Of a DNA stretch of 64,000 nucleotides, positions 37,581 through 45,804 are shown one piece after another. Positions within the stretch are counted from its first letter, which is position 1; each line of letters opens with the position of its first letter. Below the pieces are notes generated by a model. That model worked only from the letters and a program-made list of their open reading frames with translations, did no database searches and had not been told where the DNA came from. Source of the DNA: Treponema vincentii (GTDB lineage: Bacteria; Spirochaetota; Spirochaetia; Treponematales; Treponemataceae); contig NZ_CP050497.1 of NCBI RefSeq assembly GCF_018336815.1, positions 1,116,001 to 1,180,000 on the forward strand, read 5' to 3'. The translations under genes and the position numbers were made by a program.

Positions 37581-38435
37581 CTATTTCAGGTGCGGTTGCT
37601 CTGCATTTGGTTGCTGCAGATATTTCTCTGCCTGTTTAAAGTTTTCAGGCGTATCGATGTCGAAGGCTTCCATCTCGGAGCGGAGCGGGGAGTACAGAAT
37701 CAGGTCAGGGTGAGCGTTCATCACGGTTCTGCCGCCGATTCTTCCGTCCAAGCGGCTAAGCTCACCGGCTAATGCTGCCGGAAATATAACCGGAGAACAG
37801 TGCTTGCCGTTAAAGGCTGCGGAAACGATATGGTCGGGATGGTTCTGAAATACGGTGCAGAGGTTACGGATACTGTCGGCTTGTAAAAAAGGTTGGTCGG
37901 CAGTGCAGAATAAAAGGCCGCTCGGACTATAGGAATGGACGGTAGTTGAGGCAGAACCTTCCGCATAGTCGCGGCAAGCGGTCTGTACTGCAAGCGCTTC
38001 CATATAACGGGCACAAGCGGCTTGTACTGCCAGAGCCGCCGAATGTCCCTGTCCCCGCTCCGGTTCAAGATTAAAAACAATATCACAGTGGAATGGATAA
38101 GACAGGTTCTCTTCGACGGCGGCTTCCTGTAGGGCAGCGTTCTGCATGGGATGTTTTTGCGTTTGTTTTTCTGTTATCGCTTCCATCATTTCCGTTATCG
38201 GCTGCCGTGTTTCGGCATTAACCGTAATCACCAAATGCATAATACCGGCTTTCAGTAATGTTTCAACAGTGTATTGGATTAACGGCTTCCCGCAAAGCAG
38301 GCGCAGTTGTTTGCAGCAGCCCATTCGCGTAGAAAGTCCGCTTGCAAGGATGATTGCAGTGGGGAGTTCGGCGGCGCTGCCGGTATGTTTTTTTGCGGGA
38401 GCCGTCGAGAGAGTATACATATTCCTCGGCATCAT
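37581..38435 (-). CDS. MocA-like molybdenum cofactor nucleotidyltransferase
   Basis: 284 aa. GT-A nucleotidyltransferase with AIILASGLSTRMGCCKQL (nucleotide loop), LLFCTADQPFL (metal Asp) and SPVIFPAALAGEL, closest to MocA (MPT cytidylyltransferase for molybdenum hydroxylases). A 13-residue tandem duplication (ALAVQAACARYME, ALAVQTACRDYAE) sits mid-protein where family members are shorter. Its start overlaps the NTPase stop by four bases (ATGA), and a nucleobase permease is the first gene of the operon, suggesting service to a xanthine dehydrogenase-type enzyme encoded elsewhere. Confidence 0.82.
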   Translation of the reverse strand: MMPRNMYTLSTAPAKKHTGSAAELPTAIILASGLSTRMGCCKQLRLLCGKPLIQYTVETLLKAGIMHLVITVNAETRQPITEMMEAITEKQTQKHPMQNAALQEAAVEENLSYPFHCDIVFNLEPERGQGHSAALAVQAACARYMEALAVQTACRDYAEGSASTTVHSYSPSGLLFCTADQPFLQADSIRNLCTVFQNHPDHIVSAAFNGKHCSPVIFPAALAGELSRLDGRIGGRTVMNAHPDLILYSPLRSEMEAFDIDTPENFKQAEKYLQQPNAEQPHLK

Positions 38436-39157
38436 TTTTTACCGTTTGGAAATCCGCTGCCGATAGTATGTAAAAACGCGGCAAAGCTTCCAGCTTGTTC
38501 AAGCTGAGCGTATAACACAGGTCTGTTTTGCGGCGTTAGGTGAAACACCGCTGCTTCCGGCATTTGTTCCAAGATCGGTAAAAAGCGTGTTCCGCGCGGC
38601 TTTACAGCGCCGATGATATAATCCCGGGGATTGGAAAACAACGCACATACGGTGCGGAAAAAAATCTCCGCATCCGCTTCCATAACGCCGAGTTCATCCA
38701 TTAAGATGACCGGCAAATGCGGCTGCGAAACTGTTTCGGTGCAGCCGGAAGAATCGGCGCTGGAATGACCGCAGTCAAGCGAAGCGCGTACCGTCGCTTC
38801 CGCTTGCTGTAAGTGCATCACTCCGCACGCATCAAATACCGGCGCGAAACCGACAGGCTTCGGCGGGCTGCATATCCCGACACGGTTGCCGGTTGTGTAT
38901 CGATATATGGCAGTACCGCCGATGACCGGATGCATATATACTGCAACTTCCGATGGAGACGTTTCTTTTTTTGTAATAAAGCCTGACGGCTGTAAATTAA
39001 ATTTTTGTATAAGGGCTGCAAGAAACGTAGACTTTCCGCAGCCCTGTTCGCCGGTAACAAAGAATATCCGCTTTCCGCATTCTGAAACAGCCGACTGCTC
39101 AGCGCCGGTGCCGTTAGGAGTATTGAAAGCATTACTTTTGTGCGGCGATATGCTCAA
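38432..39157 (-). CDS. THEP1-like nucleoside-triphosphatase
   Basis: 241 aa. Walker A GEQGCGKSTF near residue ~37, the F-I-T-K-K segment, and Walker B ILMDELGVME followed by F..TVCALF match the NTPase_1/THEP1 P-loop family. In several anaerobes such NTPases sit beside molybdenum- or selenium-dependent hydroxylase genes, and here it is translationally coupled to the MocA-like gene and 5 bases after the permease. Its biochemical task is not known. Confidence 0.75.
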   Translation of the reverse strand: MSISPHKSNAFNTPNGTGAEQSAVSECGKRIFFVTGEQGCGKSTFLAALIQKFNLQPSGFITKKETSPSEVAVYMHPVIGGTAIYRYTTGNRVGICSPPKPVGFAPVFDACGVMHLQQAEATVRASLDCGHSSADSSGCTETVSQPHLPVILMDELGVMEADAEIFFRTVCALFSNPRDYIIGAVKPRGTRFLPILEQMPEAAVFHLTPQNRPVLYAQLEQAGSFAAFLHTIGSGFPNGKK

Positions 39158-39162
39158 ATCGG

Positions 39163-40512
39163 TTAATCCTCTTTTGACTTCGGCAACAGAAGATTCAGAA
39201 TAAGCGCAGTAACAAAGGCGCCGACAATTGCCTGCTTAAAGATATTCTGGAACCATACCGGTAGATGTTGCATAACTTCCGGTACATTGCTTAAACCGAA
39301 CGCGACGCCGAGCGATGCCGCGATAATGACTACATCGCGTTCTGCAATTTTCCCGCTTTGATAAATCAGGTTTAAACCGCTCATCGTGATCATACTGAAC
39401 ATCAGCAATACGCCGCCGCCCAATACCGGGTTCGGGATAGTCGAAACGATTGCTCCGAGTTTGGGAAAGAATCCGCACAATACCAAGAAGCCTGCACCGA
39501 TTCCGATTGTAAAGCGGTTGACAACTTTTGTCATACCGATAAGCCCGACGTTCTGGCTGAACGAGGTGTTCGGCATAACACCGAAGATTGCCGCAAACAT
39601 ACTGCCGAAACCGTCCGCATGAACAGCTCCCTGTAATTCTTTGTCGGTTATATCGCGTCCGAGACCGCCGACTGCAATACCGGTGTTATCCCCGATTGTT
39701 TCTACGGTTGTCGCAAGGTAGACAAGCATGAACGGAACAATCGCATCCCAATGGAAGGCGAGGTTCAGGTGTCCGACGGCAAAGAACGGGAGCGGAGCGG
39801 AAATCCACGCCGCATTTCTTACCGGCGTAAAATCAACCATACCGACAAAGATAGCCACAATATAGCCTGCAATAAGCCCAATCAGGATAGAAGAGATGCT
39901 TAAAAAACCGGTAAATGTTTGACGGATAAAGATAATCATTAAAAAGACAAACAGTGCGATGAGCAGATTTTTTATCGAGCCGAAACCGGGAGTTTTTTCA
40001 AGACCGACGCCTCCGCCGACAAATTTAATACCGACGGGAATCAGCGAAATTCCCAAGGTGGTAACAACGGTTCCGGTAACAACGTGCGGCAAGAACTTAC
40101 GGATCGGTTTAACGATGAACCCAAGCATAAACTCCATTAAACCGCCGATGAGGGACGCGCCGAGAATGGCGGCATATCCGTTCGACCAGTCTCCCATTGC
40201 GGCATATTGCAGTCCTACGCCGATAGCAACGGGGATAAAGCCGGAACTGGTTCCCATAACAGTGGGAAGTCCCGAACCGATTTTCCAGATAGGCCGCAAC
40301 TGTACAAACGTAACGGCGCCGGCAACAAACATAGCGCTTTGCAGCAGAGAAACTTTAATATCCGCTGGGATATTAAGTACGCCCGATATAACGAGAATCG
40401 GTGCAAGGTTTCCGGCATACATAGCCAAAACATGCTGCATACCCAACGGAATCGCGTTCTTTAACGGAACACGACCTTCGAGCTTATAAATATTCTCTTT
40501 TGAAATACTCAT
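39163..40512 (-). CDS. Nucleobase:cation symporter-2 (xanthine/uracil permease)
   Basis: 449 aa from the ATG after GAAGGAGG. Fourteen-helix UraA/XanQ family: GMQHVLAMYAGNLAPILVIS at the N-terminus, PTVMGTSSGFIPV, ETIGDNTGIAVGGLGRD (substrate Glu region) and GSMFAAIFGVMPNTSFSQNVG. The last two favour xanthine/uric acid transporters over uracil. First gene of a three-gene operon ending in MocA. Confidence 0.9.
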   Translation of the reverse strand: MSISKENIYKLEGRVPLKNAIPLGMQHVLAMYAGNLAPILVISGVLNIPADIKVSLLQSAMFVAGAVTFVQLRPIWKIGSGLPTVMGTSSGFIPVAIGVGLQYAAMGDWSNGYAAILGASLIGGLMEFMLGFIVKPIRKFLPHVVTGTVVTTLGISLIPVGIKFVGGGVGLEKTPGFGSIKNLLIALFVFLMIIFIRQTFTGFLSISSILIGLIAGYIVAIFVGMVDFTPVRNAAWISAPLPFFAVGHLNLAFHWDAIVPFMLVYLATTVETIGDNTGIAVGGLGRDITDKELQGAVHADGFGSMFAAIFGVMPNTSFSQNVGLIGMTKVVNRFTIGIGAGFLVLCGFFPKLGAIVSTIPNPVLGGGVLLMFSMITMSGLNLIYQSGKIAERDVVIIAASLGVAFGLSNVPEVMQHLPVWFQNIFKQAIVGAFVTALILNLLLPKSKED

Positions 40513-40589
40513 AATCTCCTCCTTCTTATAAATACATATCATCCGCGCAATTTTGCTCTATAAAAAATATATACTGATAGAGATGCGAA

Positions 40590-40650
40590 TGATTCATACG
40601 GTATGAGAGCACTGTACCCCGACGCTTTGCGTCGGAGTTGTTGATTACTC
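40590..40650. repeat. R4-type small hairpins
   Basis: TCATAC-G-GTATGA followed by CCGACGC-TTT-GCGTCGG and the motif GAGTTGTTGATT. The second hairpin recurs at 47252 and 63742 and its end motif at 5930 and 52250. Confidence 0.6.
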
Positions 40651-40713
40651 ACTTTATCAGTATAGCTGCGAATACGATAAATAGCAAGAAAAATTTGTAA
40701 GATTACCTAAAAA

Positions 40714-42294
40714 TTATTTAGCTTGTTCATTGGTTAAATCGGTAAGCTGTTTTAAAAGGATACCGGTATTGTCTTCTGCAAGGACAATCAGTTTATCCCC
40801 GGGATATAATATGGTAGTTCCATCGGGGATAATCTCGTGCTCGCCGTGTATAACGCCGACAATACGGCATTTTTGAGGCCAATCTATTTCACGAACTTTC
40901 TTTAATGCAGTAACTGAGTGTAACCCGATTGGCAGTTCATACAGTTGAGGTACACCGACGCCCGCGCTTGTTTTTTGATCCGGAGACTGATATTCCGATT
41001 CGAGGATTTGTGTCAACAGAATATGGTCATGCGCCTGCGAACCGATAAGATTTGCCGTCAGATAGGCGCTAAAACAAGTAAGCACTAAACCGCTCAGCTG
41101 ATGGAGCGCCCCGCTCGTTTCAAACACGATAACGCAGGCAGTAAGCGGCGCTTTAATAACAGTGGTAAAACAGGCAGCCATCCCAAAGAGAATCATGGCA
41201 TTCACGTACTCCTGTGCCAATAAGCCGAGGTGCACAAGCGCCGTCGCATATAATGCTCCGCCAGCTGCGCCGCAGGCAAGGAGCGGCACGAAAATACCAC
41301 CGATAGCCCCTGATCCTGCGGAAATACCGGTAAAAAGCAGTTTAACGGTTAAGAACATCAGCAATGTCATAAGCGGGAACGACTGTTCGGTCAATGCCTT
41401 TATCAGCCCCTCTCCACCGCCGGAAGAATAACTTAGACATAAGCCGACCGGCAGCGACAACAGGAACGGAATAACCGGCCGCAGAACCGGCGGAATATGC
41501 AGTGTTTTATAGCATCGTTGAAAAAAATAGATCGATTGTTTAAAGCCGTGTCCGACAAGTGTTACAAACATTCCGAGTCCTATCAGCCATGCGAAGTGGG
41601 AAAGCGGAAATTCTACAGGTGTAAAAAATCGAAAAATCGGGCCGGAACCCAAAAAGAAACTTCCGGCAAAATCGCCGGCAAAAGATCCTGCCATGACGCA
41701 GGCTAAAAGTAGAGGGGTTAAATGATGATGGATATCTTCGAGTGCAAAAACAATCGCAGCAAAAGGGGCATTAAAGGTTGCCGAAAGACCTGCGGCGGCT
41801 CCTGCAGTAATAAGGCATATCCGTTCGGTAAACGATCGTTTTCCCAGCCGCTCAACGGCATCTCCGACATACGCGCCAAGCTGCACGGAAGGTCCTTCCC
41901 GCCCCATCGAAAGTCCCAGTCCGATTCCGAGAACGCCGCCGATAAATTTAAGCGGAAGTTCCGAAAGCGGGGAAAACTGCAATTTTTTCATAAAAACGCC
42001 TTCGATCTGTGCAACGCCGCCGCCTTTAATCATCGGCCATTTCGTAATAATAAAACCGATAAATAATCCTATCAGCGCTAAACCTGCCAGCGCGAGAATA
42101 ACACTGACTGTGCCTGTCTCTCGTATAACATCGTATAATGCAATACGGATATTTTTAAGATAAGAGATCGAAAGCCGAAAACCCGTAATAACCAGCCCCG
42201 TCAACAAGCCGGTTACGAGACTTTCAAACACTAAAAGCCATTTATTTTCTTGCCTTCTTTTCAGCAATGTTCCTGTTTCCGAATTGGTATCCAT
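40714..42294 (-). CDS. ClC-family chloride channel/transporter with RCK_C domain
   Basis: 526 aa. ClC signature segments GREGPSVQLGAYVGD (with the gating Glu of antiporters) and GSGAIGGIFVPLLACGAAGG; ~10-11 membrane helices. Residues ~440-520 form a TrkA-C/RCK_C-like domain (DWPQKCRIVGVIHGEHEII, LYPGDKLIVLAED) that may sense a nucleotide or ion. Probable Cl-/H+ antiport for pH or osmotic balance. It starts 12 bases after eda and has no strong ribosome binding site. Confidence 0.92.
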   Translation of the reverse strand: MDTNSETGTLLKRRQENKWLLVFESLVTGLLTGLVITGFRLSISYLKNIRIALYDVIRETGTVSVILALAGLALIGLFIGFIITKWPMIKGGGVAQIEGVFMKKLQFSPLSELPLKFIGGVLGIGLGLSMGREGPSVQLGAYVGDAVERLGKRSFTERICLITAGAAAGLSATFNAPFAAIVFALEDIHHHLTPLLLACVMAGSFAGDFAGSFFLGSGPIFRFFTPVEFPLSHFAWLIGLGMFVTLVGHGFKQSIYFFQRCYKTLHIPPVLRPVIPFLLSLPVGLCLSYSSGGGEGLIKALTEQSFPLMTLLMFLTVKLLFTGISAGSGAIGGIFVPLLACGAAGGALYATALVHLGLLAQEYVNAMILFGMAACFTTVIKAPLTACVIVFETSGALHQLSGLVLTCFSAYLTANLIGSQAHDHILLTQILESEYQSPDQKTSAGVGVPQLYELPIGLHSVTALKKVREIDWPQKCRIVGVIHGEHEIIPDGTTILYPGDKLIVLAEDNTGILLKQLTDLTNEQAK

Positions 42295-42306
42295 AACAAA
42301 TAATAC

Positions 42307-42948
42307 TTATTTACCGCGCGCAGCGGCGATTGCTTCCTTTAATTGGCGGGCGGTGCGGGTAACCGATTCAAAATCTCCGGTTTTGGCGCCCTTCGTCAAC
42401 GCTCCTCCGATACCGAGTACCGCGGCTCCTGCCTTAATCCACTCGGCTGCGTTTTCGGCAGTAATGCCGCCGGTCGGCATATATATTCCCTGCGGAAGCG
42501 GTCCTTTAAAGGCGCTGATGATTTTCGGTCCGAAAAGCTCTGCCGGAAACAGCTTGAGGATATCGGCTCCGAACTCAAGCGCCCGCACCGCTTCCTGCGG
42601 CGTCATCACGCCGGGAATATACGGCACCGCATACCGGTTGCAGAGGCGGGCGCAGTCTTCGTTAAAAGACGGCCCGACAATGTATTGGGCGCCGACAAGG
42701 ATGCAGGCACGCGCCGTTTCCGCATCGAGCACCGTACCGGCTCCCAGCAATACATCCGCACCGAATGCTCCGCTTAACTCGCGGATAATTTCGTCGGCAT
42801 GCGGTACGGTCATCGTAATTTCGATTGCCGTAATTCCTCCGGCACGCACTGCCTCCACAATTTTAAGCCCCTGTGCCTTATGCTCCGCCCGAATAACGGC
42901 AACCGCTCCCGCCTCAATCAGCGCCTGTATCAGCTCGTATTTTTTCAT
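42307..42948 (-). CDS. eda: KDPG/KHG aldolase
   Basis: 213 aa. Splits 2-keto-3-deoxy-6-phosphogluconate (or 4-hydroxy-2-oxoglutarate) to pyruvate and an aldehyde. Catalytic Glu in AIEITMTVPHADEII and Schiff-base Lys in DILKLFPAELFGP; phosphate-binding PTGGITAENAAEW. ATGGAGGA site. An R2 repeat ends 12 bases upstream of the start codon. No edd is in the window, so use in hexuronate breakdown is as likely as Entner-Doudoroff. Confidence 0.94.
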   Translation of the reverse strand: MKKYELIQALIEAGAVAVIRAEHKAQGLKIVEAVRAGGITAIEITMTVPHADEIIRELSGAFGADVLLGAGTVLDAETARACILVGAQYIVGPSFNEDCARLCNRYAVPYIPGVMTPQEAVRALEFGADILKLFPAELFGPKIISAFKGPLPQGIYMPTGGITAENAAEWIKAGAAVLGIGGALTKGAKTGDFESVTRTARQLKEAIAAARGK

Positions 42949-42960
42949 CGTTCCTCCATT

Positions 42961-43107
42961 AGGACAATCTCATCAGACAGTTGCGAGAATATTCCCGCAG
43001 AAGAATGGAGGCTGTCTGCCCAGAGTTGAACCTCTTCGCGGTTCAAATGGTCATCCAACCTCCATTCTTCTGCGATTCTTATCTATAGTGTCTGATGAGA
43101 TTGTCCT
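42961..43107. repeat. R2 double-stem repeat with perfect outer arms
   Basis: Outer arms AGGACAATCTCATCAGACA/TGTCTGATGAGATTGTCCT (19 bp, perfect); inner arms CGCAGAAGAATGGAGG/CCTCCATTCTTCTGCG (perfect). The loop TTGAACCTCTTCGCGGTTCAA is split by its own hairpin. Stem sequences differ from other copies on both sides together. Confidence 0.8.
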
Positions 43108-43121
43108 TATTCTAAAATAAA

Positions 43122-43153
43122 CTGTGCGAAATTTTGCCTAAAATTTCGCACAG
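43122..43153. repeat. R3 first hairpin only
   Basis: CTGTGCGAAATTTT/AAAATTTCGCACAG around GCCT, a perfect 14-bp stem lying between two R2 copies. Confidence 0.75.
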
Positions 43154-43162
43154 CTTTTCCAA

Positions 43163-43310
43163 GGAAAACGCAAACGCATCAGACGGATATATCCGATGCC
43201 GCAGAATAATGGAGACAGGGCAAGTATTTGAGCCGCAAAGCGGCGAAACTCTGCTTGACGGTCTCCATTATTTTGCGGAGCCGTTAAAACAACAATCTGA
43301 TGCGTTTTCC
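43163..43310. repeat. R2 double-stem repeat
   Basis: Outer arms GGAAAACG..CGCATCAGA and TCTGATGCGTTTTCC; inner arms CCGCAGAATAATGGAGAC and GTCTCCATTATTTTGCGG; loop hairpin GCCGC-AAA-GCGGC with CAAG/CTTG around it. It ends nine bases before the stop of the next gene (minus strand). Confidence 0.75.
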
Positions 43311-43318
43311 CTGATCCG

Positions 43319-44182
43319 CTAGTCTACTTGGATGGTAAACTGTTCCGATTTTTCATTGCCGGTAATATCCCGGGCTGTAATTAATATATCGGATTTTCCG
43401 CGGCTTAAGATAATCTTACCCAAATAGAGCTCATTGTTCCGCCGGTACAGCAGCGTATCGGTAAAGGCGGTATTACCCAGATACGATTCACCGTCTTTTT
43501 GTGTAATGGTTTCAAAGGGAATGGTTCGAATATTTGTTCCGTTTACAAAAATCGTAATACGGAAAGGACTAAAGCTATGTCCGCCCTGTGTAACCGTGTC
43601 GGAGATATCCGCATATAATTCATAGCTGCCCTGTCGCACATTTTTTTGCCCGCTTACTTGAAACGCGGTGTTTTGCTCATTTATCAAAATGATATCTTGT
43701 ATCTGCGGCGCTATTTTATCGTTGACTGACGGAAGCAGTAACAACGGATTGATATATACTTTTTTTTGATTATCGCTGACTTGAAAGATAAGCTCGTTAG
43801 GATTTCCCCATCCGCTGTTCCCTGTCTTTCCGATAACCGCAGCAGATTCTGTGGTTATTCTATTTCGGAACACCGTGGTGTCGTCCATGTTTCCATAAAC
43901 CGTTTGGAGTCCGTCATCGTGTAAAAATACCAATGCATTCCCAAGCGTAGAAGGAAAAGCGCCGGCTCCGTATTTTTTATCCAGCGTAATCAAAAGGATG
44001 CCGTCATCGGCAGCGCGTACCGTCGTTGCATCTTCAAAGGTCAAACCTTGTTCAAAAGTATTTTCACCGATGCGTTGTCCGAAAAGCCGTACGAAATTTT
44101 GTGTGTCGGCAGGCCATTCCAATGCGGATAATTCTGCAAAAAACATCGTTGCCGCTAAGATGCAAAAGAAAAATCGTTTCAT
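43319..44182 (-). CDS. LytM/M23-like protein, probably inactive
   Basis: 287 aa with a signal peptide (ends near ELSALEWP). Residues ~25-160 follow the M23 lysostaphin-type fold: an FGQRIGENTFEQGLTFE entry, VRAADDGILLITLD, LVFLHDDGLQTVYGNMDD and VIGKTGNSGWGNPNELIFQVSD. The zinc ligands are missing: the usual HxHF is ELIF and the first HxxxD is not present. Such degenerate LytM proteins commonly activate or scaffold other amidases. The C-terminal half is beta-rich. It lies 21 bases after a beta-propeller protein gene. Confidence 0.78.
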   Translation of the reverse strand: MKRFFFCILAATMFFAELSALEWPADTQNFVRLFGQRIGENTFEQGLTFEDATTVRAADDGILLITLDKKYGAGAFPSTLGNALVFLHDDGLQTVYGNMDDTTVFRNRITTESAAVIGKTGNSGWGNPNELIFQVSDNQKKVYINPLLLLPSVNDKIAPQIQDIILINEQNTAFQVSGQKNVRQGSYELYADISDTVTQGGHSFSPFRITIFVNGTNIRTIPFETITQKDGESYLGNTAFTDTLLYRRNNELYLGKIILSRGKSDILITARDITGNEKSEQFTIQVD

Positions 44183-44203
44183 ATCAGTATCCTATTTTTC
44201 ACT

Positions 44204-45322
44204 TTATTTTATATCGATACGTGCTAATTTGGTGTCGGTGGCAAGGAATATTGTTTCCCGCTCTTGTACAAGGAACGTATTTTTTGAGGGAAAGGTAGTA
44301 TGCCCAACGACATAAAAAGGAGCTTCGATAAATGATAATGTCGAGCGTTGTTCCTGTCTGCTGATAATCGCCATCATATTCTTATACGGAGTTTGCCCGC
44401 TGGAAACGACCGTTCCCCGCTGAGGCATAATGCCCGATATTAACCGATCGCAGTCGATAAAGCCGATACCCTCGGCACACTCAAACACGGCGTTCTTGCC
44501 TTTTATATCGAAATCCACAAAGACCTGCCTGCGGAGATTTCCTTCCAATTTTCGGTGATGTATGATTTTATATTTATTACCGTCTATCCGTATCAGCAAG
44601 GCTCGTTGGCAGTCAATTCCGCACACGCAGGCGGCGAGCTTCCCGTCGGCGGAGATTGCCGCTCCCAGTATAACCTGATAATCACTGCCTCCCGGATAAA
44701 AGTCTGCCAGTACATTACCTGCGGAATCAAGAGCAACGAGTTTTCCGTCAGAGAATCCGATGATAGTTCCGCCTTTTGTGCTATGAAAGGCCGTAATCGG
44801 TGCGGTGTGCAGATAACGCCAGCGCGGTTTCCCATCGGTGTCATATTGTTTAACGGCGCTTCCACCCGGCTCAAACAGGTAAAAACGGTTTTCGTCGATG
44901 TATACAAATCCCGGCTCTTCGATGACGGTTATCAGCGAGCCGTCGGGGCGATAAATCGGTGTTTTTGCAGCATCGCTCCCGTATTCAGTCCAAGCCGTAG
45001 AAGAAGCCGAAATACGTTGGGTTACGGGAGATGAGCGGAGTAATTCACTGTCGGCGGTAAAATAACCGAACCTGCTTTCCGTCAAAAATACTTTTGGTGC
45101 TTTGCCGGCGAATTGTTCTGCTGCCGCCTGTGGAATTGTATTTTCGGCTTCGTTACCGATTCCTTCCAATTCCGCCTGAGCGCTATCCGGTGTGATGGTG
45201 CGCGCCCATACGGGTTTCAAATAGATATCGGATCCGAGAGGAACTGCTGCTGCAAAAATATATATGAATAAAAAAAGAATAGGAAAAATAACAAAACGAT
45301 TATCGAATGCTGCAATTTTCAT
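44204..45322 (-). CDS. Membrane-anchored beta-propeller (WD40/PQQ-like) protein
   Basis: 372 aa. An N-terminal hydrophobic helix (~10-30) then repeated strand patterns ending in short turns, e.g. VKQYDTDGKPRWRYLHTAP, GTIIGFSDGKLVALDSAGN and AAISADGKLAACVCG, as in WD40 or PQQ propellers. No enzyme motif. Pairs with the LytM-like gene, which follows in the same operon; a joint envelope role is inference. The start codon is 22 bases from the divergent cdd start, and the shared interval contains a promoter on each strand. Confidence 0.75.
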   Translation of the reverse strand: MKIAAFDNRFVIFPILFLFIYIFAAAVPLGSDIYLKPVWARTITPDSAQAELEGIGNEAENTIPQAAAEQFAGKAPKVFLTESRFGYFTADSELLRSSPVTQRISASSTAWTEYGSDAAKTPIYRPDGSLITVIEEPGFVYIDENRFYLFEPGGSAVKQYDTDGKPRWRYLHTAPITAFHSTKGGTIIGFSDGKLVALDSAGNVLADFYPGGSDYQVILGAAISADGKLAACVCGIDCQRALLIRIDGNKYKIIHHRKLEGNLRRQVFVDFDIKGKNAVFECAEGIGFIDCDRLISGIMPQRGTVVSSGQTPYKNMMAIISRQEQRSTLSFIEAPFYVVGHTTFPSKNTFLVQERETIFLATDTKLARIDIK

Positions 45323-45338
45323 GATTGTATGGTATAAT
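45310..45338 (+). promoter_or_regulatory. Promoter of cdd overlapping the divergent gene's start
   Basis: CTGCAA-N17-TATAAT with TGG before the -10 (extended -10). It ends 6 bases before the cdd ATG (45345), so the mRNA should be leaderless. On the minus strand the same bases give TATTAT upstream of the divergent start (45322), with a leader of ~4 bases. Confidence 0.6.
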
Positions 45339-45344
45339 AGTAAT

Positions 45345-45758
45345 ATGAAAAATTCAAGTAAGTATGATCATCTCTTTGAACAAGCTATGGAGGCAGCGAA
45401 AAATGCGTATGCTCCTTATTCTCATTTTAGAGTAGGCGCTGCATTACTGCTTGATGACGGGAGTGTCGTTACCGGCGTGAATGTTGAAAACCGTTCTTAC
45501 GGATTGACCAACTGCGCCGAACGCACTGCTCTTTTTAGCGCGGTTGCAATGGGCAAAAAAAACTTTACTGCTATTGCAATTGCGACCCCCGATGCAGACT
45601 ATCCGGTTGGGCCGTGCGGTGCGTGTCGGCAGGTTATCTCCGAGTTTATGCAGCCGGAAGCGCCGGTTATATTCGGATCATCCGCCGATAATCGAATTGA
45701 GACAACCGTAAGCGGGGTCTATCCTTTCGATTCACTCCACGAGCTGCATCGGAAATAA
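45345..45758 (+). CDS. cdd: Cytidine deaminase
   Basis: 137 aa, the normal length of the tetrameric class; the extended frame to 45264 is excluded by the promoter. Zinc site: NCAERTALFSA (Cys-Ala-Glu, proton shuttle Glu) and PCGACRQVISEF (two Cys). Also YSHFRVGAALL substrate loop. Converts (deoxy)cytidine to (deoxy)uridine in pyrimidine salvage. Confidence 0.95.
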   Translation: MKNSSKYDHLFEQAMEAAKNAYAPYSHFRVGAALLLDDGSVVTGVNVENRSYGLTNCAERTALFSAVAMGKKNFTAIAIATPDADYPVGPCGACRQVISEFMQPEAPVIFGSSADNRIETTVSGVYPFDSLHELHRK

Positions 45759-45804
45759 GAAATATTACAGAAAATTCAACTGCCAAAAAGATTAGGAGGA
45801 AACA

